A DNA stretch of 22,956 nt from Planctomycetota bacterium (lineage in GTDB: Bacteria; Planctomycetota; Planctomycetia; Pirellulales; Pirellulaceae). The stretch covers positions 1-22,956 of the forward strand of contig JAPLNJ010000380.1 in assembly GCA_026692885.1 (NCBI GenBank). Direction: 5' to 3'. Position numbers and translations under genes: made by a program. The notes beneath the pieces are model-generated. The model had not been told where the DNA came from, ran no database searches, and saw nothing but the letters and a program-made list of their open reading frames with translations. The stretch's first letter is position 1, and each line of letters opens with the position of its first letter. Shown in pieces: positions 6,512 to 14,036 of this stretch.

Positions 6512-8086
6512 TCACGCCCCCCGAGGCGGCGACAGTTCGGTGGCCAGGCGGACCGTCGCGGCCAACTCGTCCAAGGCGTAATGCGGCGTCAGGTGCATGA
6601 CACATTGGTACGAGCCCGGTTTGCCGGGATCGGCGCGGACTTCAACTTTCGCTTCCCGCAACGGGAATTTGGCCTTCACTTCCGGGGATGCCTCGGAATC
6701 CGACGTTACGTAGCGCATAATCCAACTCTGCAAGAACTGCTCCAATTCGCCGGGCTCGCTGAACGCCCCGGTCCGGTCCCGCCCCAGTACTTTCAGGTAA
6801 TGGGCGAACCGGGAAACGCACAGCACGTACGGCAACATCGCCGACAGGCGGGCGTTGGCCGTGGCCGCGGCTCGGTCGTACTTTCGGGGCTGTTGAATGG
6901 AGGGGCTACTGTAGAATGCCGAGAACTCAGTGCCCTGGCAGTCGCACAGCGGCAGGAACCCCAATTGGTTCAGATCGCGTTCCAGGACGTCCGTCACGAC
7001 CACGTCGGTCGAGGCCTTCAAGGCGACGCCCCGTTTGTCCGTACCAAAGCTGTGGGCCGCGAGTTCGGTCACGAGGCCGCCCCCTTCGACGTCCTGTTGC
7101 ACGCCCCGGATATCGGCCAGCCAGCCGGTCTCTGCGAAAGCGCGGATCAGCACGCCGCCGAAGGCATAGGCGGCGTTGCCCCACAAATATTTGCTGCGGT
7201 CAGGGCCTGAGACCTCCTCGCGGAAGCAGAACCGATCCACGCGTGTGCCGTCGTCTTCGTAGGGCAGACGCATCAGGACCCGCGGTAGCGCCAGCCCCAC
7301 AAACCGCGCGTCTTCGGTCTTGCGCAGGGCGTTCCATTTCAGGTAGTCCAGGCTCTGCAGGGTTTGCGCATGATCCAGTTGGTACTCCAGACCACCGAAA
7401 TTATCCAGTCCGAACATGCTCGGACTGGCCGCGGCCACAAACGGACAGAAGGCCGCTGCGGCCACCTGCGCGAACGACGCCAACAAGGCCAGATCGTCGT
7501 GTGGGTGACCGGGAGCCGGGCGCGGCCGGATCTCGAAATCGCCCAGCAACACGCTGTAGGGTTCGCCCCCGGGCTGGCCGAATTCGTCTTCGTAGATCTT
7601 GCGGAACATGTGGCTCTGATCGAACTCGATGGCCCGCTCGAAATCCCGGTCCAATTCGCGCCAGGACGCGTTGAGCACCCGAATTTTGATGTTCCGTTGT
7701 CCTTCTTCATCCACCCGCTCCACCAGGTAGTGCAGGCCGCGCCAGGACGCTTCCAGCTGTTGAAACGCTGCCTGGTGCAGGATCGCGTTCAACTGTTGGT
7801 TGAGCAACTGATCGAGCACCGCCACCTCGCGGTTCAGCCTCCGCACGAGTTGCTCTTTGTCCAAGTCGGCCGACGCGCCGAGCCAGAGTCGGATCGCTCG
7901 GGCCGGAGACGGCTCGCGGAGAAAGAGATCGAGACGCGAATCCCCTGTCGCGGCACCCTTTCCGGCCGATACGCGCAGCGAGTCGAGTAGCGAAGGAGCG
8001 GTCAGGGCCGTCGTGGCGACGGTCTCGTCCTGCTGCTCAACCTCATGGATCGCGAAGTGTTCGGAAGGGTTGACTCCGGTACTCAT
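6512..8086 (-). CDS. tssC: TssC, T6SS contractile-sheath large subunit (VipB/ImpD family)
   Basis: A 524-aa protein, slightly longer than the usual ~490 aa because of a polar N-terminal tail. Family hallmarks are seen in order: LNREVAVLDQLLNQQLNAIL (85-104), FQQLEASWRGLHYLV (108-122), KIYEDEFGQPGGEPYSVLLG (163-182), then YLWGNAAYAFGG, FLPLCDCQGTEFSAFYSS and the C-terminal SRFAHYLKVLGRD. TssC pairs with TssB to build the sheath whose contraction drives the Hcp tube outward. TssB normally lies directly upstream of tssC, yet the 1 kb upstream here is only repeats and unassigned sequence. The gene therefore seems detached from its partner, which must be elsewhere if the system works. The start ATG has only a weak ribosome site. 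Confidence 0.93.
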   Translation of the reverse strand: MSTGVNPSEHFAIHEVEQQDETVATTALTAPSLLDSLRVSAGKGAATGDSRLDLFLREPSPARAIRLWLGASADLDKEQLVRRLNREVAVLDQLLNQQLNAILHQAAFQQLEASWRGLHYLVERVDEEGQRNIKIRVLNASWRELDRDFERAIEFDQSHMFRKIYEDEFGQPGGEPYSVLLGDFEIRPRPAPGHPHDDLALLASFAQVAAAAFCPFVAAASPSMFGLDNFGGLEYQLDHAQTLQSLDYLKWNALRKTEDARFVGLALPRVLMRLPYEDDGTRVDRFCFREEVSGPDRSKYLWGNAAYAFGGVLIRAFAETGWLADIRGVQQDVEGGGLVTELAAHSFGTDKRGVALKASTDVVVTDVLERDLNQLGFLPLCDCQGTEFSAFYSSPSIQQPRKYDRAAATANARLSAMLPYVLCVSRFAHYLKVLGRDRTGAFSEPGELEQFLQSWIMRYVTSDSEASPEVKAKFPLREAKVEVRADPGKPGSYQCVMHLTPHYALDELAATVRLATELSPPRGA

Positions 8087-8214
8087 GGCTTAAATCCGAG
8101 AACAGGGAATGGTGTTGACGACGCACGATCAGCGGCATTCGAAACAGGTCCCGCCGCGCCCCTCGCGGTGGCCCGGGGACACTAGCACCAAACGGGTTTC
8201 AGGGTTGTCGGTGT

Positions 8215-8398
8215 CAAGCATGGGGTCTTACGGTTTCGCAGAGACGGACCGCCAGCTGGGGTCAGACGTACAGATTTCAGTTTTCGCGGTCGTGTGCCCA
8301 AGCCTAGGGAAAGCCTTCTGCCCGCAAAAACTGAAATCTGTACGTCTGACCCCTTGTCTCACGCCCCGTCTCTGCTGAACCGTTAAGTCTCATGCTTG
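8215..8398. repeat. 184-bp palindromic element (REPIN/MITE-like), copy A
   Basis: The left end CAAGCATGGGGTCTTACGG pairs with the right end CCGTTAAGTCTCATGCTTG with few mismatches. Further in, GAGACGG pairs with CCGTCTC, and the core arms 8258-8289 and 8322-8353 (GGGGTCAGACGTACAGATTT and its complement) pair almost perfectly around a ~32-base loop. It is non-coding. Related copies lie at 20005-20150 and, cut by the window edge, at 22913-22956. Confidence 0.8.
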
Positions 8399-9119
8399 GC
8401 GCGCAGGGGCCAAAATATCGTTGGGTTGCGGCCCGTAGCGCCAGCGAGAATGGAGTGAACGGCACGCCGACGAGGAGCCCGAATTCCGGCCTTCGTGGCG
8501 CTCGCGACGTCCTGAGCACCCATGCTGGCGCGTCGGGCTAGTGTCCGGCTCGCTATCGTCCCCCTCGCCATGCCCGTGCGTAATACGGGCCAAGCCTATG
8601 GTTGTAAGCTCTTACGGACGCCGCGGCAACTGGCAAGACCTACTCGCTTTCGCGACGGTAGGAGGGCGAGATGCCCCGTCGTCGGAGAACATCCTGGCGG
8701 ATGGTGTGATGCGAAGTGTTCAAGCATAGAACCGTGCCAGGGGTGAGATTGTTTATTAATGTCGGCTCGTTCTTGCCAGAATTCGTTCTGTGCACCCCCC
8801 CTGCTTCCGACTCTTTCCACCGTCAAGTTGGTAAACAATTTGCGGCGGTGCCCGGATATGTAAGTAGGGCCAGCTCGGAGCGGAGCCAACGATTGGACCC
8901 TGAGAGCAGTTGCCGGCAGAGCCAAGGGTGGAGCTGAGTGTAGCGAACGGGGTAACCTGCGTCCGGGGGTGTACGTCTGAGTCCGCCCCTCAGTGCGTCA
9001 TTCCATGATCGGCGCAGGACTCAATAGGACGCAGTCCGGGCCGAGTGGTCCAAGCGGCGTAACGCAGCAATTGGATTCAAGAGCAACCACGGCACGACGA
9101 GCCCCCCGGAAACGCCACC
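8399..9119. other. Gene-free stretch upstream of the ECF sigma factor
   Basis: About 720 bases with no reading frame that I can recognise as protein. The short frames are rich in Arg, Ser and Pro, which is typical of GC-rich non-coding DNA. Any promoter of the sigma factor would lie in the last part, but I see no convincing -35/-10 pair. Base composition is more mixed between about 8730 and 8870 than around it. Confidence 0.5.
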
Positions 9120-9701
9120 ATGCTGACGGACATCAATCGAACCGCTACGGACCAACGGCTCATCGAACAGTCGCTCGCGGGCAACCGAGACGCTTTCGGG
9201 CAGCTGGTCCTTAGGCATCAAGACAGGCTCATCACGAGGCTCAGCCAGCTCGCCGAGCTTCGGGTGGATGCCGAGGACGTGGTCCAAGAGGCGTTCGTCC
9301 AGGCCTACCTGAAACTTGCTACCTTTCGGCGGCACTGTAGATTCTACACCTGGCTGTATCGGATTGCGTTGAATGTGCTGTACACCCGCAACCGTTACCA
9401 ACGGGTCCGGGCGTGTCTGTCGCGCACGCGGCCGGTCCATGAGGAAGATCAGTACGACCCGTATGGAACACCAGCCGACGAATTGGAACGTCGTGAAGAC
9501 GCTACTCAGATCGGCCTGGCACTGGATGCCTTGAGTGAAGAACACCAGGCCATTCTGGCGCTGCGGGGGGGTGACGGATGTGACTACGAGACCATTGCCG
9601 AAACTCTGGAGTTGACGGCCGGTACGGTTCGCAGCCGACTACATCGAGCGCGGAGGAAATTGCGCGAGCAACTCCAGAGACGTCAGATCTGCCACGGCTG
9701 A
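9120..9701 (+). CDS. ECF-type RNA polymerase sigma factor (sigma-70 family)
   Basis: A 193-aa protein of typical ECF size with only regions 2 and 4. Region 2 spans about residues 12-95 (RDAFGQLVLRHQDRL, then DAEDVVQEAFVQAYLKLATF and FYTWLYRIALNVLYTRNR). Region 4 spans about 128-185 (LDALSEEHQAILALR, YETIAETLELTAGTVRSRLH RARRKL), the helix-turn-helix that reads the -35 box. It directs polymerase to a small stress or signalling regulon. ECF genes are often followed by an anti-sigma gene; here the next 600 bases hold only palindromes and a decayed fragment, so how it is controlled cannot be seen. The upstream ribosome site (GGAAA) is weak. Confidence 0.93.
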   Translation: MLTDINRTATDQRLIEQSLAGNRDAFGQLVLRHQDRLITRLSQLAELRVDAEDVVQEAFVQAYLKLATFRRHCRFYTWLYRIALNVLYTRNRYQRVRACLSRTRPVHEEDQYDPYGTPADELERREDATQIGLALDALSEEHQAILALRGGDGCDYETIAETLELTAGTVRSRLHRARRKLREQLQRRQICHG

Positions 9702-9715
9702 TGAGCCAGGTCCTA

Positions 9716-9839
9716 AGGACCGGCGAATCAATAACTGTCGGATTTTCAAAGTAGTCATCACGCTCCGTCGTGATGACATGTCGTCACGGCGGAGCGTGAC
9801 GACTACTATGCTTGCGACACCTATTGATACGCCGGTCCT
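9716..9839. repeat. 124-bp palindromic element after the sigma factor gene
   Basis: The outer arms AGGACCGGCGAATCAATA (9716-9733) and TATTGATACGCCGGTCCT (9822-9839) pair with one mismatch. An inner pair, GTAGTCATCACGCTCCG (9751-9767) and CGGAGCGTGACGACTAC (9790-9806), also pairs with one mismatch. TCCTAA occurs at both edges (9711-9716 and 9836-9841). It begins 14 bases after the sigma factor stop codon and could act as its terminator as well as being a dispersed repeat. Confidence 0.75.
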
Positions 9840-9867
9840 AAGAACACTGGAGAGCTAGGAAAGAAGC

Positions 9868-9919
9868 GGCTGCCCGGAACGTTAACGGCTCACAGGGCGG
9901 TTACTAACACCGGGCAGCC
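9868..9919. repeat. 10-bp perfect inverted repeat, possible hairpin
   Basis: GGCTGCCCGG (9868-9877) and CCGGGCAGCC (9910-9919) pair perfectly around a 32-base loop. The loop itself has GTTAAC and GTTACTAAC near its ends. It lies in gene-free DNA next to the element at 9716-9839 and has no coding role that I can see. Confidence 0.5.
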
Positions 9920-9974
9920 CGCACGTATTTGCCGCCTGCGGAAAACCGCCGACGGACAGGACAGCGTCCGGGTC

Positions 9975-10200
9975 AGGCTATTGTGCTCTGGCTCATGAGC
10001 CTGAGCTCCGGCAAGACGGAAGCCCTGGTTGTCTGTGGAGTAGGGTGGGCCAGAGCGGATCAGCGGCAGTCGCCTGTCCCAACCAACAGCGCGGCCAAGC
10101 CAGCGAGCTCGAAATCCGCGGCAGACCAGCGCCGGCCCACCAGGATCGACTCGCCATCTCGTGCGATGCGCGCCGTTCGGTATACGCAGCGGATCCTGGT
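9975..10200 (-). pseudogene. Decayed C-terminal remnant of a formylglycine-enzyme (SUMF1-type) domain
   Basis: In the - strand frame the text runs NGAHRTRWRVDPGG, then RSGPPYSTDNQGFRLA. This matches the end of SUMF1/FGE-sulfatase domains, which normally read DP-G-x-x-RV-x-RGGSW, then CRSAxR and D-N-x-GFRLA. The GGSW-like piece (ILVGRRWSAAD) is better seen in a neighbouring frame, so at least one or two frameshifts separate the pieces. No start codon or N-terminal half is visible. Such domains are common in planctomycetes, alone or fused to protein kinases. The match rests on short motifs, so confidence is limited. Confidence 0.35.
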
Positions 10201-10202
10201 TA

Positions 10203-10255
10203 GGCGCTAGCCGCCGGTGGCGTTCGGAACCGGCGGCTAGCGCCTTGCCGCTCAC
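10203..10255. repeat. REP-like palindrome, intergenic copy
   Basis: GGCGCTAGCCGCCGGT (10203-10218) and ACCGGCGGCTAGCGCC (10229-10244) form a perfect 16-bp stem with a 10-base loop. The right arm continues TTGCCGCTCAC to 10255. The same sequence, in both orientations, occurs inside the histidine kinase gene at 21844-21959, so this is a dispersed family and not merely a local terminator. It lies just downstream of the bacteriohemerythrin gene. Confidence 0.8.
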
Positions 10256-10331
10256 TCATCGCGCCCCCAACTCGGGGCGAAAACCTGGGATCCCGTTCCG
10301 GCGCGATGAGCGTCAACGCGAGCACGGAGTA

Positions 10332-10787
10332 TTAGGGTTCGTCGGCATCATCCGGCTGGCGGGACTGCTCCCGGTGACGCAGGAACGGTATATAGTCCCT
10401 GTCCAGGTCGACGATGTGCTTTGTCCACCAGGCTTTGAGGAAGTTCAATAGATCGTGGGGGAAGTCCCCCAGTTCATCCAGCGCGTTCTTCTGGTCACTG
10501 GTAAGGGCGTACGTCAGACGCTGCACCTCATGCCGATACCGGCGATGTTCGGCGACGTGGCCGGTGAGGTCCGGATAGCCACAGGCCCGCATCGCCGCTT
10601 CTTCATCACGAAAGTGCGTGTCCCCGTACTGCACGAGACTCTGGATGACGTCCCGTAGCTCAGAACGGGACGGATGGCCAGTTCGCATGTCCGAGTAGAG
10701 CGAGTTCATAATCTCGAACAGCTGCTTGTGCTGGGCGTCGAGTGTTTCGTCCTCGACACTGTATTTCTGATACCACCTGATGAACAT
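10332..10787 (-). CDS. Bacteriohemerythrin, di-iron oxygen-binding protein
   Basis: A 151-aa protein. The frame is open to 10910, but those first 41 residues run through a MITE-like insertion and spacer. The ATG at 10785-10787 (MFIRWYQKYSVEDETLDAQHK) gives the standard family start and has GAGG ten bases upstream. All di-iron ligands are present: His20, His58, Glu62, His77, His81, His124 and Asp129, with Tyr132 completing the HIxxxDxxY motif. The protein reversibly binds O2 at a mu-oxo di-iron site inside a four-helix bundle in the cytoplasm, for oxygen storage, sensing or protection. It stands alone, without a fused signalling domain. Its upstream region was invaded by the element at 10900-11178. 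Confidence 0.93.
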   Translation of the reverse strand: MFIRWYQKYSVEDETLDAQHKQLFEIMNSLYSDMRTGHPSRSELRDVIQSLVQYGDTHFRDEEAAMRACGYPDLTGHVAEHRRYRHEVQRLTYALTSDQKNALDELGDFPHDLLNFLKAWWTKHIVDLDRDYIPFLRHREQSRQPDDADEP

Positions 10788-10899
10788 TTTCGCACATCCT
10801 CGATGCTTTCTGTGAAGAAGCGATTGTCGGATCGGTTTACCCGCAGGATCTCTATCCGCTTGTGCAGTTCCTGCCGGAATCTCGCCTCGTCCGTTTTCC

Positions 10900-11178
10900 G
10901 CCTTGATCATAAGGTTACGCGTCGTAACCCGACGCGTCAGCGAGGAAGAGCGGCGTTTCCTCGCTGACGCTTTGGGATACCATGATCCGCTGCTAGCCTT
11001 TTGCGCAACCTTAGGCGAGCGGCAGGAAATAACTTACCCGTAGGACGGCCCTCCGAGGCCGTCTGGTAAACCAACCTGCGGGACGCAATGGACGGCCTCG
11101 GAGGGCCGTCTTACGGGAAGACCATCCTACATCGGGTTGGGTAAGTTATTTCCTTCCGCTCGCCTTATGATCAAGGCC
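10900..11178. mobile_element. Second copy of the MITE-like element, interrupted by another element
   Basis: The ends GCCTTGATCATAAGG and CCTTATGATCAAGGC and the inner hairpin (CCGACGCGTCAGCGAGGAA, GAGCGGCG, TTTCCTCGCTGACGC) match the 6322-6442 copy along its whole length. The flanks CCGTTTTCC (10891-10899) and CCGTCTTCC (11180-11188) agree at 8 of 9 positions, consistent with an aged 9-bp target duplication. The copy is split near its right end by the 151-bp element at 11014-11164. It lies upstream of the bacteriohemerythrin gene and supplies that frame's false upstream start codon. Confidence 0.85.
11014..11164. mobile_element. 151-bp nested palindromic element with TTA target duplication
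   Basis: The terminal inverted repeats begin GGCGAGCGG and end CCGCTCGCC, and extend for 26 bases with one mismatch (through AGGAAATAACTTACCC). Inside is a second pair of 24-base arms with one mismatch (GACGGCCCTCCGAGGCCGTC and complement). It is flanked by TTA at 11011-11013 and 11165-11167. Removing it and one TTA restores the CCTTATGATC end of the host element exactly as seen in the other copy, which proves insertion after the host element arrived. It has no coding capacity. Confidence 0.9.
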
Positions 11179-11318
11179 TCCGTCTTCCACTCCGTGAAAT
11201 CCGGGACGCGACTTGCCATGCTGGGTCGCTTTTCCACTCGCCACTGGACAGGTAGCTTAGCTGTCCAGATTGAGCAGGACCAGGGCCCGCTTGCCCCGCT
11301 CCTTCAACAAGTTTGCGT

Positions 11319-12221
11319 CTAAGGGCGACTTGGCTCCTCGGGCCGGGGCAGCGGCTGCCCGCGAACCGAGAGCGTGACTTCAGCCCGGGGCGAAGCGGTG
11401 TCGCCGAGCGTGCCGGAGAACCGCAGTCGGTTCTCGCCTGGGGCCAGCCGCAGCGCGCCTTGCGGAATGACTTGTCCCAGCAGCACGCCGTTGGGGCCGA
11501 AGTGTCGCGTCTGCCCAGTCCAGTCCAGTTCGAGGTATTCGTCGGGCTGGAGCGAGACGGGGAAGACCAGCTTCTGACCACCCGCCTCCAGGGTCGGCGA
11601 AACCACCGGTAGGGGCCGCTCCTCAATCGCCTCTATCCGGCCGATCCAGCAGACGGCCTTCGCCCCCGGCGGCAGACCGTTCAAGTACAGCTGGCACTGC
11701 TTCACGTTCTGGTACACGTTCCCGCAGGTGTACATCAGATCGGTGAACGAATAGGGCCACGAGTATTCGAAGAACCGATCGTCCTCGGGCGGGTCGAGCA
11801 CGACGTAGGTCCAGCCACGGTCTGTCAGCGGAAGGTAATGATCGCGGCGAGCATCGGTGGCGGCCAGTTGCACGTTCAGGATGCCGCCCTGTCCCTCGGT
11901 GCGAATCCACAGACCCAAACGCCGATGCTTGGTCAGGTTCAACGGCTGCGGAAACGTCAGCGTGGCCTGGCACCACGCCGATCGCGCCGCACCTCGATTC
12001 TCGGCCCGATAACAGAACACGCTGCCTCCGTCGGGCGACTTCTCGGCCGAGGCTTCGACGCTATGCACGAGATCGGGCGAGGCCGAGCCAGCCGGTTGAA
12101 ACGGAATTCCGGCCGCCGGCTCCGCCAATGTCAAATTGCCTTGCGAGCCATGCGGTGCCAGGGCCGTCCGAGCGCGGAGACGCAGCCAGGGTGTTTGCTC
12201 CTGGTGGCAACTCGACCTCAT
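11319..12221 (-). CDS. C-terminal part of a frameshifted secreted TIM-barrel protein
   Basis: This frame continues the protein encoded by 12061-13884. The meaningful part starts around 12185 (LRARTALAPHGSQGNLTL); the residues before it (MRSSCHQEQTPW) are an out-of-frame reading of the upstream gene. About 285 residues look like beta-sandwich carbohydrate-binding modules: GQGGILNVQLAATDARRDHY, YVVLDPPEDDRFFEYSW, then a second repeat-like sandwich (DEYLELDWTGQTRHFGPNGV, GENRLRFSGTLGDTASP). It has no signal peptide or ribosome site of its own, so it is unlikely to be an independent gene. Either the protein is broken, the base calls have an error, or the frame is bypassed by slippage. Confidence 0.75.
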   Translation of the reverse strand: MRSSCHQEQTPWLRLRARTALAPHGSQGNLTLAEPAAGIPFQPAGSASPDLVHSVEASAEKSPDGGSVFCYRAENRGAARSAWCQATLTFPQPLNLTKHRRLGLWIRTEGQGGILNVQLAATDARRDHYLPLTDRGWTYVVLDPPEDDRFFEYSWPYSFTDLMYTCGNVYQNVKQCQLYLNGLPPGAKAVCWIGRIEAIEERPLPVVSPTLEAGGQKLVFPVSLQPDEYLELDWTGQTRHFGPNGVLLGQVIPQGALRLAPGENRLRFSGTLGDTASPRAEVTLSVRGQPLPRPEEPSRP

Positions 12222-13884
12222 CGGGCGTGACGGCGTCGGTGGCGAACGAGTGCGTGTGGGGCGCGAACCAGCCGACGTCGCCCGTCAACAGGTTGTTGGC
12301 CCAGCCGGCCGGGTTCTGGCCTTTGAACCGCAGCGTGTACGCGCGGCGGCCGAAATAGATCGGGTCGTAGCTGGGGCTGCCTCGCGAAATCGCATGCCAC
12401 GACAGGTGTGTGTACAACGCGTTGCCTTCCAGGATCACGGGCTTGCGGAGTCGGGATTGCACGCCCAGCGCGAACCGACCTTGGTTGCGCCAATGCGGCG
12501 GCTGGACGGCGACCTCCTCGCCGCCGTCGAAGTAGGACATGTCGGCCCCCACTTCGTTGAACACTCGAGCGATGCGGTCGCAGATCTCGTCAATCAGCGT
12601 GCTCTTGACGTCCGGGCAGTAGACTGTGTGGCCCCAGATGGGAAAGCAGTTGACCAGCTGGCCTAGCGGAGCCCCCTCGGGATGCGAGACGACCGTGGTC
12701 TTATGCAGCCCGCGCTGGCATTGAGCGAAACCGTTGGGGGCGAGTTTCTCGTACCGGACGATTTCGCCCTCCACGTACAAATCGCCTTTCTCCGGCCAGC
12801 CGGTAGTTGCCTCGCGCACCCGGATCTCGGTGCTGGTGGCGTCCAGCGGTGCGGCCAGCGTCGCGCGTCGATCCTGCAGCAAGCGGGGATCGGCCTTGGG
12901 CGTGATGTAGGGATCGTCTTTCGCGCCCCAGCCGACCATTCCTTGCATCACGTGCATACCGAGTTGCAGTCCGGCGGCGTGAACCTTGTCAGCTACGGTC
13001 TTGAGTCCCGCCAGTCCGTCGGGGAACAGACGCGGGTTGGGCTCGTACGCAGGCGTGCTCCGTTCCCAAAAGATCTCCACGCAGCCGAACCCGCCACGCG
13101 CGAACTCGATCACCTGATCGATGTTCTGCTGGTTCACGCCGCTGACCATCAAGTACGAGGCGAACCGTTCCGGCGCGCGTTTGATCCACACGCCGTTGAT
13201 CGTGGGATGCGGCAGCCCTTGCTCCAATTCCACAACTTCGATCGCGTCCAGGAGTTGGCTCGAGGGATCCGGTCCGCCCGTAGGCACGCCCACGATGGCC
13301 ACTTTGGCGTCGGCGATGCCGAACTCGCGGTACGCCCGGGCCGTGGGGACGCCGTGCGAGCCGCAGTCGGTGCGGTCGTTGCACGCTATGACGCAGGTCG
13401 CGAACCGCCCGTCCCACGCGGCGTTTACCAAGGCGCCGACGTGTTCGCTCATCTTCACCCGCAGGTTGCACAACTGCAGCCAATCGAGTTCCCCGCCGGA
13501 CACGCCCGTCACGGTCAGCGTGAAGTATCGCGGGCGGACCTCGACTTTGGCTGTCACCTGACACGGGCAGTCGGCGAAGGAGACGGTCAGGACGTCGCCG
13601 CTCAGGCTGACCTTGCTGGCGGCCAGAGTCCTCGGCCCTTGACCGGCCAGCATGAATGGCACGCCCGGTTGAGCGTAGTCCTGCTGATCGGCCAGATTGA
13701 TCAGGGCTCGGTTCTTCCCATCCGTGCCGATCTCATATCGGCAGACCGAGTTCTCCAGCACCACCGCCTGTTCCGTCGCTCGGGGCGACGCCGCCTCCGC
13801 GGCAGCAGCCGGACAATTGCCGGCCAGCAGACTTGCGAGGCCACTGATAACCACGGTCGACATCACAACGCGCCGGTTTGTCAC
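12061..13884 (-). CDS. Secreted TIM-barrel glycoside-hydrolase-like protein, N-terminal part
   Basis: The start is a GTG at 13882-13884 with GGGGAG 7 bases upstream. A signal peptide follows (about residues 1-29, TVVISGLASLLAGNCPAAAAEA). Residues 40-200 are a beta-sandwich lead-in domain. Residues about 230-530 look like a (beta/alpha)8 barrel of the alpha-galactosidase/GH-D or GH31 kind: GVWIKRAPERFASYL, CVEIFWER, VADKVHAAGLQLGMHVM, and GADMSYFDGGEE, whose Asp residues are candidates for catalysis. The substrate is unknown. The protein reads sensibly to PPGANTLAA and then changes to unlikely text (PRSDGPGTAWLARQ) for about 40 residues before stopping, while the natural continuation lies in the frame one base over (11319-12221). 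Whole length would be about 855 aa, exported to the periplasm. Confidence 0.8.
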   Translation of the reverse strand: MTNRRVVMSTVVISGLASLLAGNCPAAAAEAASPRATEQAVVLENSVCRYEIGTDGKNRALINLADQQDYAQPGVPFMLAGQGPRTLAASKVSLSGDVLTVSFADCPCQVTAKVEVRPRYFTLTVTGVSGGELDWLQLCNLRVKMSEHVGALVNAAWDGRFATCVIACNDRTDCGSHGVPTARAYREFGIADAKVAIVGVPTGGPDPSSQLLDAIEVVELEQGLPHPTINGVWIKRAPERFASYLMVSGVNQQNIDQVIEFARGGFGCVEIFWERSTPAYEPNPRLFPDGLAGLKTVADKVHAAGLQLGMHVMQGMVGWGAKDDPYITPKADPRLLQDRRATLAAPLDATSTEIRVREATTGWPEKGDLYVEGEIVRYEKLAPNGFAQCQRGLHKTTVVSHPEGAPLGQLVNCFPIWGHTVYCPDVKSTLIDEICDRIARVFNEVGADMSYFDGGEEVAVQPPHWRNQGRFALGVQSRLRKPVILEGNALYTHLSWHAISRGSPSYDPIYFGRRAYTLRFKGQNPAGWANNLLTGDVGWFAPHTHSFATDAVTPDEVELPPGANTLAASPRSDGPGTAWLARQFDIGGAGGRNSVSTGWLGLARSRA

Positions 13885-14036
13885 GGAAGTTCTCCCCAGT
13901 TGTCAGCATCACGAAAGTCCAGAATCATCGTCGAAGCCTTGCCCCTTTCCTGACTCCGCGAAGTGAGACAGTCGAAGTAGACGGCTGGCAAAGTATGCGC
14001 ATTGGCGATGTGCCGACAGTTCTGTGTCAACAGGTA

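Noticed and set aside
9890..10255. 121-aa - strand frame as an intact gene
   Set aside because: Its start lies in the REP-like palindrome and it lacks any complete domain. Only the relic reading of its middle part is kept, at low confidence.
10788..10910. N-terminal extension of the bacteriohemerythrin
   Set aside because: The frame starts inside the repeat element (MIKA, also produced by the other copy). Family length and the ribosome site support the ATG at 10787.
11374..11577. Small + strand frames opposite the C-terminal part of the TIM-barrel protein
   Set aside because: Antisense shadows with no motif.
12682..13953. 423-aa open frame on the + strand opposite the TIM-barrel gene
   Set aside because: An antisense shadow; low-complexity Arg/Gln/His text and no start signal.
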